DNA of 64,000 nucleotides from Salminus brasiliensis. Lineage: Eukaryota > Chordata > Actinopteri > Characiformes > Bryconidae. Below the pieces are notes generated by a model that ran no database searches, had not been told where the DNA came from, and saw only the letters and a program-made list of their open reading frames with translations. Made by a program: the position numbers and the translations under genes. Location of the stretch: NCBI RefSeq assembly GCF_030463535.1, contig NC_132879.1:35822425-35886424 (forward strand). The letters are read 5' to 3'. Positions within the stretch are counted from its first letter, which is position 1; every line of letters starts with the position of its first letter. Of this stretch, positions 34,140 through 45,800 are shown one piece after another.

Positions 34140-34470
34140 GACTCTTCAATCACTCTCTCAAACTGATATTCTCTTTCTGCAGCTCTGACATCCTTCATTG
34201 ACAAGTCAGTTCCAACAGACATATCTCTGAAGTTTACATCTTGTGTGTGTGTGTCCGACTCTGCAGATCTTAGAGTTGCTAATCAGCACCCAGCCATCTT
34301 TTTTCACGGCAGCAATCCAACCATTTTGCTGTGCTCTGTCCCTGGCAACTGAACAACATGGTCCTAATTTAGACAATCTTTTAGTGAATCAAACAACAAC
34401 AAAAGAGACCCGGTTATGGTTCTGGCTTTTGTTTTGAAGGCTGTTGTGGTATTTGCTTCTCCGTGCTTAA
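34140..34470 (-). pseudogene. THAP-domain protein remnant
   Basis: The minus strand reads VARDRAQQNGWIAAVKKDGW then VLISNSKICRVGH at about 34390-34270. This matches the C-terminal half of a THAP finger (W-I-x-A-V-x-R/K-x-x-W, then S-x-x-C-x-x-HF). Further 3', around 34140-34230, it reads NFRDMSVGTDLSMKDVRAAE, the linker seen in fish THAP transposases. The final HF is not clean and the zinc-binding N-terminus is missing. It lies next to the YqaJ remnant on the opposite strand, so both probably come from one transposon. Confidence 0.55.
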
Positions 34471-34980
34471 AGAATCAACTCAATCAATCATTTGCCTTCT
34501 ACTATTCTCCAGACAGTTCTATATGTAATAGCATGTGGTAAAACTAAAACAAATGAAATGAAAAATAATCTATACATACAATACTAAAATTCCTGAAAAT
34601 TTCCCCCATTTTCTCCCTGCCAAACAGAAGCATCTTAGGAACAGTCTTACACTTCTTACGCTCATGAATATTTATTCTACACTAGCAAACCACAAGCTAG
34701 CCATAAAGGCAGGGCAAGAGGACAGGCGTCATCCAAAGACAAAGTAAATGAAATGAAGTGATGTGTATAGTAACATATACATATAGAAAAACCTTCAATA
34801 AGTGTGGTAAGCAGATTATAAACAAATGTTATTAATGCAGTTAATTAAAATGTCTCTTGATAATCTACTGACTGTGTGCAGATGCTTCACTGCTGCTAAA
34901 TCATTTATGCAGTCATTGCTCACCAATGGTCGCTAACCTGCTGAATGAATTTTTTCCTCAAGAATCATAAAGCTACCAGG
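34471..34980. other. No gene seen
   Basis: No believable ORF, exon or assigned repeat between the THAP remnant and the Tc1 fragment. Confidence 0.4.
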
Positions 34981-35360
34981 CCCTGAGGCAGTAAAGCAGT
35001 CTTAAACCATGATACAAGTTTTGAAATTGGTGTGCATTTTCTTTTTCCGCCACACACAGCTTTATGCATTTGTGTTAAAAATAGCATTTTTTTTGACAGT
35101 TCCTTGCAGTCTTCTTTAGATCTAACAATCCTTGTGTTCTTTCTCGCCTCTTTCAGGGTTGCCTGTTCTGCTCTTGGAGTAATCTTAACAGACGGCTCAC
35201 TCCTACAGGGAGTAGCAACAGTCCTGAATTTTCACCACTTGTAGATTGGCTTGTAGTTTGTCCAATCATGGATTGATGTACATCCAACTTCATGTGTCTC
35301 CATAAGTCAAGGTTCACACTAACCAGTCTTTCTAAAGAACAGATTTGTCAGTAACAAGGC
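34980..35360 (-). mobile_element. Older Tc1-like transposase fragment in block B
   Basis: Minus-strand Tc1 transposase debris (tcttaacagacggctcactc, gtcctgaattttcaccactt, gattgatgtacatccaactt). It corresponds to 14380-14640 in block A and marks the left end of the duplicated block. The following 35361-35890 aligns with 14641-15158 and shows no gene. Confidence 0.6.
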
Positions 35361-35888
35361 TTTGTGTTCCTTTATATCTATATATCTCTTTAACTGAATC
35401 TCATTTTGTCAGTTAGCTCTTGGCGAAGGTATTCACACAGAGATTCACTTTCTAGCCTACACTGTGGATGTTTACTTAATAAAAGACATGAACAGTACAA
35501 CTGTGTTACTAGTTTATTTAGATGGAGTTGTCTATAACAGTGACTTAGATAGTGATCAAATCATATTTCATTAGCAATAAATGCAGATATCCTGGTAATT
35601 CCAAAGGATTCACTGACATTTTCCTGCAACTCAGCATTACACATTGAACTGAAACACTGGGTTCTGTTCAGACAGGGTAATTAGAGATTAATGGTGATTT
35701 ACATAGCCTGAACAAAGTGTAAATCAGGGTGTCAGCTCATTCTCGGTTATAAAACAGAGGCATCACAACTAGTGATACACATAACTGTAAGGCAGGTGAA
35801 AGTGTTTTACTGTGAGAATATTAAGGGCATGCAAAGTGATGCAGTGTTAAATAAGACATATGTTTCTGAGCAAAGCATGTGAGAAACC

Positions 35889-35995
35889 TACTTGTTGGTG
35901 GTCACACACCACCCTCGGAGAGGGTCTAGAGAAGCTTTGCAGTTACTGAAACTGCTGTACACACCACACCACCAACCTAATTTACAAACCGCACA
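35889..35995 (-). pseudogene. Decayed plexin exon 4 (PSI) copy, block B
   Basis: The minus strand reads tttgtaaattagg ... gcagtttcagtaactgcaaa ... gggtggtgtgtgaccaccaac, then a broken donor (agtaggtttctc). It aligns with PSI exon 4 and its flanks (tttgtagattagg and gtaagtttctc in the live genes). The acceptor AG and donor GT are both mutated and the Cys pattern is gone. It is the partner of 15159-15265. Confidence 0.65.
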
Positions 35996-36699
35996 AACAC
36001 ACTCGCCCTTAGAGAACTGCGTAAGTGAGTTCATCATTTCTTTAAAAAAAAATACCACATTTCTTTGTACTGCAATGTTTTTTAGCCTGTGAAAGATTTT
36101 TATACTCTAAGTGACACTTAATGTTCCATGTTTTAACCGAGGCTTTATTAACCATTAAATTTGCAGTTACTTCTCAAAGCATCCTTTAAACACCCCCATA
36201 ACACTCAAATGATACACCAATCACACACTTAAACACATTTAACATAAGGCTCACACACATTGTTCACTGTGTCCAGTCCTGCATCTCACAAAAATACATA
36301 TGAGAAGTGTCTGTCATGTGACTATCAAAATTGAGTCTGAGTAACTGCACTGGTTCCGGCACTCACCTGAATTTTGTTGCCGGCCCTGAAACCTGTTATG
36401 GTACCACTATGTATCACTGAAACATGCATTAAGTTTAGGATGTTTGAGATTTAAATAAGACCTTCAAAATCACCTCTAATGATGTGCTGCACCTGATTCT
36501 AATTGTAGACATTTTAAGTATTAATGAACGTGGACGTGTTTTCCTCACACATAAATAATTCAAAATACATTTAATTTGTTGTATTTGTTTAGTTATATTA
36601 TTTCCATCACTTTGTTAAATAAAGGTTAAATGATATTTGTATGTAAACCAGGATATTTGCATGGTGCAGTTTATTGCAGTTGCAGTTCCACCACATACA

Positions 36700-37190
36700 C
36701 TTTCAGTCAGTTCCTTGCTTAAGAAGAATCAACGCTGGGGGAAGAGCTTTCTCTTATAAAGCCCCACAACTCTGGAATAAACTTCCTGTTGCTGTTCGGG
36801 ACTCAGACTCACTCAGTGTTTAAATTTAGATTAAAAACTTACCTTTTTCAATCTTTCAGATAATCCACCAGTGTACTGCACTGTCTTCACTGCTGATGTA
36901 GCCTGTTTACACACTAGCACTGTTCTGTATGGGTCTGATTACAGGTTCTGACCATTACTGTCGTCTTCCTACTTATTTTACAGGCCTACACCAGTCAATT
37001 CATATTCCTAAGCCCTTCTTAATTTTCTCTTTTCTTCTCTCTCTCCTCTGTTTGCTCGCTGCTGACGCAAGTTCATTTGTGGTTGGGTGTTGGTGCCTAC
37101 CCTTTGGATCCTGTCTCGCTTTTGCTGTCCTGCTCTTGGTCCTTACATTGATTCATCCTGAATCCATCACTGCATAGCTGTGCACATTTT
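36700..37190 (+). pseudogene. LINE reverse-transcriptase end and 3' part, block B
   Basis: The + strand reads AFSYKAPQLWNKLPVAVRDS then LSVFKFRLKTYLF (about 36745-36850), the conserved C-terminus of fish L2/Maui-type LINE proteins. Non-coding 3' sequence follows. It is the partner of 15690-16135. Confidence 0.72.
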
Positions 37191-37199
37191 TTTAAGGTG

Positions 37200-37570
37200 C
37201 ATATGGGTTGAGGCAAGCTGCATGTGCAGAGAGACTTTATTAGGGCTAAAGCAATACTCATCAGGACAGGCAGAGGTGAGGGAACAGTAAGACAGGTACA
37301 ACACATGCAAACCCATAATCCAGTTCAGAAGACAGAGGGTCAAACCCAGAAAAAACAACAAAGAGCCACAAACACTTTAAGATTCAGAACAGAACACCCA
37401 AAACTGAGATGCTTAGGGGGAGTCATAATCAGTCCAATCATGAACAGAACCTGCATGCTGGAGATAAGCCTCAGGTGAAGGGTGGAGCTTAGCCCATGCA
37501 CACAGGAGCAAAAAAAAATATGTATGAGCTCCCCACTGAGGCCAGCAGAGGGAACACTACCATTTTCAAT
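37200..37570. repeat. Dispersed repeat shared by both blocks (copy B)
   Basis: It aligns with 16236-16660 but lacks the palindromic insertion. Confidence 0.75.
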
Positions 37571-37744
37571 ATCAGGGATCAAATAATCTAAAATAGACTG
37601 CCCCATGTCTGGGGCAACAGCACAGTGATCACTGATGTCATTGTGAAAGTATTTGTATATCTATGTGGAAAATGTGTAAGATTTAAGTCAATAAACGATG
37701 ATTCATCAAGACACTGAATCTTAAAAATCACAGAATCAAATAGC

Positions 37745-37815
37745 AAAACACTTTTGTAAGTCACTCTGGATAAGAGCGTCTGCTAAATGCCTTAAATGTA
37801 AATGTAAATGTAAAT
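37745..37815 (+). repeat. LINE/SINE 3' tail (gtaaat repeats)
   Basis: cactctggataagagcgtct followed by gctaaatgcc and repeated aaatgta is a very common 3' tail of fish L2-type elements. It is not present at the matching place in block A. Confidence 0.75.
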
Positions 37816-38099
37816 GAGTCCAATGTGTTTTTTCCTGCTTGAACACACCTGATTTTACATGTCGGTTCAATACAAGGTTTAGTGAGTGCATTAAAATCAC
37901 GCCAGACAACAATTAATGAATCATAGCATATGATGTTTTGCCAAAGTTGTGTCATAAAGCTACTTTTTTGTGATCATGTTATGGATGCAAGCAACATATA
38001 GTACTCATCTCTGGTCCTGGACTCACCACTGTTCTGCATATTTTGTTTTTGTTCCTGCTCTAACACACCTGATCCAATGGAGTATTAAATTACTGAAAA

Positions 38100-38905
38100 T
38101 ACTGATATACTCTAGAATTAGGGCTTGACAAGAGGGCACTTTGACACTGGGGAAATGGTCTGGTGTTTTAGCACCACCCACTTGTACTTAAATAAAAACA
38201 GCAGTGTCTTGTTATTGCATGTGACCAGTAGAGGGCAGCATTATAACATGGCTGAAATGCTCCTCAACCTCAATATTAATGTTGTTACAATTTGCAAATA
38301 GAAACTGCAACAGAAACTGCAGTAGAATACAAATAAATCTAACACAAATAAGGAAAAGATATGAAAAAACACAAATTAAAAATGAAAAACAATAACAACA
38401 AAGTACATTTGTAGAATTTCACACAGGAAAGCACAAATCTAATGTTTATACACAATGTTTAAGCATTAGATTTGAATGCAGTGTTGAGTCTTCTCACCAT
38501 GCCCAAATGTTTTCATGAAAGTTCACTGCCTTATGTAGGGTACTTCTCAGAACATGCCACTGCCACATTTATATCTTTAGGCAACTTCCTGTTGACAGAC
38601 ACAGCTGATATCTGCTCTGGTAGCTGTCGGTGACTGCATATTTCTTATTTGTAAAGATGCTTTGACACCACATGCAGCTAGCACCTCTGCAGTTCCACAC
38701 CTATATAAATTTATTTAAAGGTATTTATTTTTTCCTGTTACAAATCCTAATACAATAGGCCTGTATGTAGGCCTGTAATTACCTAAAGCATTAGTGTGTT
38801 AGAGACGAGCAATACATATCCTACATAGCACATTATGGTAAAGTCACTGACTATTTATTTATAAATTATTTCATAGAGCTGTACAGGCTTGTAAAGATTC
38901 CATTA
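38100..38905. other. 3' flank of plexin gene B, no gene seen
   Basis: Sequence specific to block B. No coding signal. Confidence 0.45.
38854..38859 (-). terminator. Candidate polyadenylation signal of gene B
   Basis: The + strand tttatt is AATAAA on the minus strand, about 460 bp after the stop codon, and is the first canonical hexamer I see 3' of gene B. Others occur soon after. Confidence 0.35.
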
Positions 38906-39319
38906 AAGGCACAATAGAGAATAGGTTTAAGGGCAACAGGATAGCTTATGTTAGTATAATGCATTATAATAATGATAACATTTGCCTTTTATACAGACAT
39001 GGAGCAAGCTCTGTTAAATGTAGCGGTTGTAACATTTTGGATTTGGATACTTAGAGTTGGACGTACGTCAGCATTAAATTTCTTATTAATGTAGAGTTTG
39101 CAATTACATTACTTCTACAGAGCATTCCACAGTGCTGCAGTCAGGTTGTGGTTGTAGTTCTGTGTAGTAAAACACAAGTGCACATTCAGGACCCGCCCAA
39201 GTCTTTTCACTACTCTTAACATTCTGGCTGTCAGGCAGAGGACAGGAGCAGACAGGTAAAAATGAAGGCAGTGGTGTTCTATTTTGTCTTTGTCAAAATC
39301 CAGACTCCATGATCAAAGC

Positions 39320-42300
39320 TCAGGTCCATGCACTTCTTTTCATGTCTTCAAAAAGGTCCTTAACCCGATGCATTTCCTCTTTCAGTTTAGAACTGGCTTC
39401 CTTCTGATCCAGTTTTTGAATGATCTGCACAAAAAGGAAACCACGGATAAGGCAGAATTAAAATGAACTGGTCACAAGTGTGAGGTTTTTAGAGTTTAAA
39501 ACTGTTTAAATACCCAGGAGCTACCAGTCAGTCCAGGCTTACATTCCTCACACCCCTTAACTAAGGAAAAGGTTTGCTGCCAGGTTTAAACTGCACATTA
39601 AGCCTGGTTTGTTAAACTGTGATTTTTTGAAGTGGCTGCTAACCCATGTAAGTGTCTCCCCATGTCACACCACATTATCACCAGTCTAAAATAGTGAGAG
39701 CCAAACTATTAACCAATTTCTGACACTTTAGCAGAGAAGTTAAGCACACAAAGCTACTGCCACTCCTACTGTGAAGAATTCTCATCTACTAACCACCAGC
39801 AAAATATTTAAGGTCACATACTGCAAAGCAGTTGTGCTTTCACTTTGTTGCTGGACTATGAAAACTGATGGTACTTGGATCATCAAAAAAAGTATTTTAC
39901 ATTTGAACTTCACAGTAAACGCTGATGAAATAAAATAAAAACATCTTCCTGGCAATGCATTGCATTTGTTGAGTCTTGAGACAACCAAAAGCAGAACAAC
40001 AAAACCTCATGACACACCTCAAAACTGCACCATGTCAAAGCGAGAAAAGGAAGTGTGAGATGCACGTTCTAGCACTGCCAGTGACATTTGCAGCTTGGCA
40101 ACACTAACATTCAGACCATAGTGAATTTTACAGCACAAACTGGAGCACCTCCCAGACTGAAGTAAAATCAGGTAAAATCTGAAAATGCCCAACATACTGT
40201 TGTTGGGAGGATAAGAGATTATTAAAGAACACAATGGAGAGCATGTCTTTTGACAGATATATTGGGTGGCTTTAGCAAAACTACAATATCTGTCCAAATG
40301 TTTGTGGACACTCCTTCTAATAAGTGCATTTAGCTGCTTTACGCTGCACCCATTGCTGACAAATGTGCAAATGTACTCTATAAAGTGGATAAACACAAAA
40401 CCTATTGGCTCCTTAAAGCACCCCAGCACTAAGCTGTGGAGCTGTGGAACTGTGTTCTCTGGAATGATGGTGCTCCATCCAAAACTTTTGGGATGAGTTA
40501 GTGAGTTGTGTTGTGAGTTGGGGATGAGTTAGCCCAACAAAATACCCCTTATTGTGTGTAAATATGATTATGTAAATGTTCATCCTGCTGTTCTCATACC
40601 TCAGAGAAATACCGGTTCATGTACTTGTACAGCTCACGAAGGGCAGCAGATTCATTGAACTCATTTTCATGCTTCTGTTGAACAAAACAACAAAACAGTT
40701 TTTCAGAAGTCTAGCTTTCATTTCACACAAAAGGCCAAAAGGGATAGCCTGTAATTACACAATATGGCACTAGAAGCACTTTATACACAATCAAACATTT
40801 CATTTTATTTCATGTGGTTGGTGTGTGCAGGACCTTTGATTCATCTTGCAAGAATGTCTTGAACTCCTGGCTGCTCACAGATGGCTGATCCTTCACAAGC
40901 TTGTAGTACGTCTTTACTTCCTGTTTGTACAGAGGAATGTCTTTTGCATACAGCAGCTTATTGGTGGGGGCGTTCTGTGAGGACAAAAGATAGAAGAGAT
41001 GAGAAAGGTAAGATTATTCAAAGAATAATGCCTTATTTTGGGCTCTAAGGAACCTGTTCCATGGTTACCTTGCCCAGCTGTTGATCAGAGAGGGAGAACG
41101 AGTCCATGAAGGCTTGAGCTATGACAGACAGGCAACTATCCAGGTGATGTGTTTTCTCTAGGTCACTAAACACAAAGTTGGGGTTCTTCAGAATGTTCAC
41201 CCAGAAACGTAGTGGAAGGCTGGAGGGAAGAGCACTGTGGTCACATCAAACTTTCCATGCTAAGAGTGCTGAGTTAGGAACATTTTTTGCTTTGTATGTG
41301 TGAATAAATACAGACTCCCCATGCAGTTTTCTAAACATAGTTCTGGATATGAGAAGACTCCTGGCTCCTGCCATTTGCCATTTGCCCATAACATAATTTT
41401 AACTTTATTTATTATCTTTACTTAATTATATTATAAATTATAAATTGAGGGACAATGCAATATAATGATGTGTCTAACATCATACTACGAAAAGCAGATG
41501 TTGCGCATTGTAGTATAACTCACAAACATGTTTACTACTGAGAGCACTGTTGTGTAATTTTAACCGTTAATAAAAAAAACAAAAAATACATTAATAAATG
41601 AAACAGCATTTTTTCAGTACTACATAGAACCTTATTTAAGAGTGTAATTATTTACTGCCTTTTCTCTATTTTGAATACATATTCACAATACTTGTATTCT
41701 GTTGCATCTAAACCCTTTTAAAGCATGAGAAGACTGATAAATCACTGTGCTGATCAGTTATTTATCTCAGTGTTACTCAGCTCTGCTAAAGCCTGAGTAG
41801 ACTGATAAATCACTGTGCTGATCAGTTATTTATCTCAGTGTTACTGAGCTCTACTAAAGCATGAGTAGACTGATAAATCACTGTGCTGATCAGTTATTTA
41901 TCTCAGTGTTACTGAGCTCTACTAAAGCATGAGTAGACTGATAAATCACTGTGCTGATCAGTTATTTATCTCAGTGTTACTGAGCTCTACTAAAGCATGA
42001 GTAGACTGATAAATCACTGTAAATCACAATTTTCTGTTTGCTTTCTACATAGGTGCTGGAGTGAAACTTTTGTGCATTTTTGTGTTTAGCACCTGTTTGT
42101 TTTCCAGATGTGGAGAACATCTGTATCTGAAACCTTTTTCTTCTCAGCTTGTGCATCCAGGAAATCAAAGAAGTACTTCACTGCAGAGGGAGCTTTGTTG
42201 TTGGGCATTCCCCAGATACTCCTAAAGAGGTTCTCCACAAAGGAGTGCACTGCCACCTGAGTTCAATAAAATCATAAGTGGATAAGAGGATGACCAGTGA

Positions 42301-42847
42301 ACAGTAGATTGAATACAAAAAGCAAGTCATTAAAGAGCCTAAAAACGCAAACAGATAATTCTGGAGAAACATTACTCATATGGTCACCAGGATTTAAACC
42401 AGAAGTTTTCAAATTGACAACACAATTGTAATAATACTGAAATTTCTTTAAACAGCCTATTTATATTCTAGACAGTCATTAAATTATTATATAGGACTGT
42501 GTATTCCACCACACATAGGTGTTCTATTATTTTTGTTTACTGATTTGGTTTCTCTACAAAAAAATTTAAGGTGTAACAGAAACAGTGTTTTTACTCTTGA
42601 CACCTGGTCAACTAAGGTAAGTAAGGTACTCCTGGCTTTTATGAGTTGACTCAGGTGTAATAAAATAGGAAAAATACAAAAATGTTGGAGTGTATAGATT
42701 CCTCAGTACCTTTACCATTAATCCATCAGTTCATCCATTCATCAGTCCTACCTTGGTTGAGAGTAGTTTAGTGAGGTAAATCTCTTTAAGCTTCAATTTC
42801 TTCCTCTCTGGGTGATTGCTCTCGTCTCTGTCGATGTCTGGGTCAAT
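39320..42847 (-). CDS. plxnc1: Gene B exons 26-31: GAP domain, second segment, and C-terminus
   Basis: Exons 42847-42752 ([13 protein letters not shown]), 42256-42093 ([14 protein letters not shown]), 41219-41069 ([17 protein letters not shown], second catalytic Arg), 40974-40834, 40674-40600 and 39424-39320 (ends MKRSAWT, then TGA at 39322-39320). All of these are missing from copy A. Confidence 0.93.
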
Positions 42848-45800
42848 CTGATGGCCCACAGAATTGCAACAACTCATTAAAGCAATGTTCATTCACTTTC
42901 ACAGATTTTATCTACTAGACATTATATAATTTCACTATAATAATTCAACACAACTGGTTTCAGTAATTAGCCTAGATTATATTTATAACAATAAAGAAAA
43001 GCTAGTTATTGATGCTAAGGGATTATTATGAAAGGTTGACACAATGGTTTACAAAAAGATATTTAACTCAATATTTTATTGCTGTGTGAGTACTGTTTTT
43101 GATGTACAGCACCAGTTTTAATAAAGAGTAAAGTTGCAGTGTACACGGGCAGAATCATTGATAAACCAATCAAGACAGCATTTGTTTCTTCATATTCCAA
43201 AGACTTCATGTGGTTGTGGGTTCTCAGTACATGACCCAAAAGTAGTTTTAGTTACAATTACGGTTGAGGCAAATATTATGTGGTTTGATTAAAGGGAAAT
43301 GTCACTCAAGTTGCTGAAGGTGTAAATGACAAATGGAAGCCCCTGGGTCCATGTAAATGCAAGTGAGATTAAGCTAACTAGACTCTACAAGTTTTAATTT
43401 ATTGTTAGTCACATTTATCAAATGTATTAAATTTGTACACAACAATTGTAATTCAAAATTTAGGATATTTTTTTAGTTCCCCTCATGTTCAGCATTCAAA
43501 CACCAATCTAATATTATATAAATATAAAAACTCAATTATTTCTGTCAGTTAATTCTACATTCAAACACACTTGTGTAAGGTGCTAAAGGGTGGAAAATGT
43601 GCTTGTTAGGAAATGTATGTATACAATAGCACAGTATGTGTGTATTTTATGTCCAAATGTTTGTGGACACTCCTTCTAATGAATGAATTCAGCTACTTTA
43701 AATTGTACCCATTGCTGACAAAGATGATTGTCTAGTGCCAATAGAGAAGGGACTCTCTGAAGCAGATAGTCATGAACTCTGCACCATGCCTAGTACCAAG
43801 TGTGGGCTAGAGGGGTATAAAGCCCCTTAGCATTGAGCTGTGGAGCAGTGGAACTGTGTTCCCTGGAATTATGGTGCTTTATCCAATACTTCTGGGATGA
43901 GTTAGGGAGTCAGGGAAAAGGTAAGGTGGTGATCATTCCACATCCTGATCTCACTCTTGTGGCTGAAGACAAATCCTGAAATCCTCACAACAATGCTTCA
44001 AAATCCAGTATAAAGCCTTCCCTGGACAGTAGAGACAGCTACTCCAGCAAAAGCAGGATAAATTCTAAAGTAATACCCTTGATTTTGGAAGAACCAATGA
44101 ATGAGGAGGTGTCCCAATACCTTTGTCCAATGTATGTACTGAATGAAATAGTCTGTATTTATTTGAATATGTATATTGACCTTTAGCAGTGACATAGCTA
44201 ACCATCTTTTTTATTTATATATTCCTTTCATTTTTAAAAAGATGTAGCCTAAAAAACGTTGCTTCTGACATTGTAACTCCCCTGTTTATCTGTTATCCAA
44301 CAAAAACAGGGCATTTTTGTCCTGACAATGTACAAAAACACACACATACACACACACACACACACAGTATGTGTTTTTTTTGTTTTGTTTTGTTTTTCAG
44401 AAACAATACATTATGACTCACCAGGTGGAAGTACTTTGTGGAGAAGTTCTGGTCATCTGTAACATTAAATAAAAATAGAAAGTACTTAACAAGATGTTAA
44501 CAGATAGACTTCCATTCATGCATGAAATGACAGACAGCTGAATTTGTTGTAGTAAAACCTTCCAGCAGTTCATGTGACTAGCGTTTCCCCCTAGACCTTT
44601 TCAAGCAAGACTGCGGCAATCATCATTAGGTTGTGAGCTGTCTTTGCACATAGTTCCTTTCCAGTGTCACTTTGAACATCCGGTCACACCCTGGCAAACC
44701 AAATCTAAAACCACAGTACCTTGCTTGACTGCTGTTTTGTGGGCAGACACTGCTGCATTACTTAACATGGGGAAATTACATACAGAAGTAAGCATATGAT
44801 AAATGCTTTTTTCCCAGCCACCAAACAGCCTGCACAGACAGAGTGTGACTTCACTGTGCCGTTAAGATTCATACTTCCTCATTCTGTACACCTGGAAGTA
44901 TAAATATGTAAATATAACATATTTATTTCATATTTTTATTAATAACAATCTTGTATTACATATACAGTATATTAATGCTACCAGTTGGTCAAATATAGAT
45001 TAAAATGTATATCACTATCACACAAAAATAGACAAAAGTCAAAAAGTCAAATATTTTATATTATAATATTTAATATTTTTATAGTTATGCTATGTGGCGA
45101 TGGTCCAGTATAGTAAAAGTGGTAAAAGTGTAAGGGTGGGGAGAATGTTTTCTTAGGACACAGCCTATTAGAGTATTGTTGCAAAAGTTATGTCAAAATG
45201 GTTTCATGAACATGCCAGATGTGTTCATCTGAGGCCTCCTCAGTTACTGGTTCTGAATCTGAACCTTTGGGATGGGTAGAACAGGAAATTTGTGGCATGA
45301 AAATGTTCCAGAAAATACTGATGATCATCTTGTGAAATCCATGTTACAAGGAACTGAGATTGTTTTGAGAGCAAAGAAAGGCCCTACCCAGTATTAGTGT
45401 CATGTTGCTAATAAAGTACACTCTTTATGTACATTGTGTGAGTGAATACAACACAATTAAAACAGAACACTAGTACAGCCACAGCTCTTATTAAACTGTA
45501 TGTCAGCAGAAATGGGAATCATTGGCAAAGTTTTATATAATGGGTTGTATAAAGAAGCTACATCATAATTGGAACCTAGTCTGGTCGAGTGATATCATAT
45601 TAGGTGTGGATCCACAGAACTCACTAGATGCCCTTAGAAAAAAATATATACACAAAAGACTACACATGCACATCATTTTGAGTAAGCAATAGGAAACTAC
45701 ATAGTCTGTTCTCACAGTCTGATCTAAAAGGAGAAATGCGTGTGAGCTCGGCTCTGAAAACACTGTGGCTATGAAGCTGCCATTTTCTCTCAGTGCTTTA

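Larger units (their letters stand above)
31946..34262 (+). mobile_element. Diverged single copy of the array element (THAP/YqaJ type)
   Basis: The match starts at gtcaagcttcctaatgtctg, equivalent to unit position about 1150, and continues with indels to the tccgactctgcag region, equivalent to about 3185. Shared landmarks are gacaaacagtgtcagttacg, aacgtaccgcagtttggcc, gaagtggaggttgtgagcgg and ctatggcctcacaagcagag. It differs at many sites, so it is far older than the array copies. It carries two extra segments: a gag-like fragment (32084-32180) and a LINE tail (32700-32930). Confidence 0.85.
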
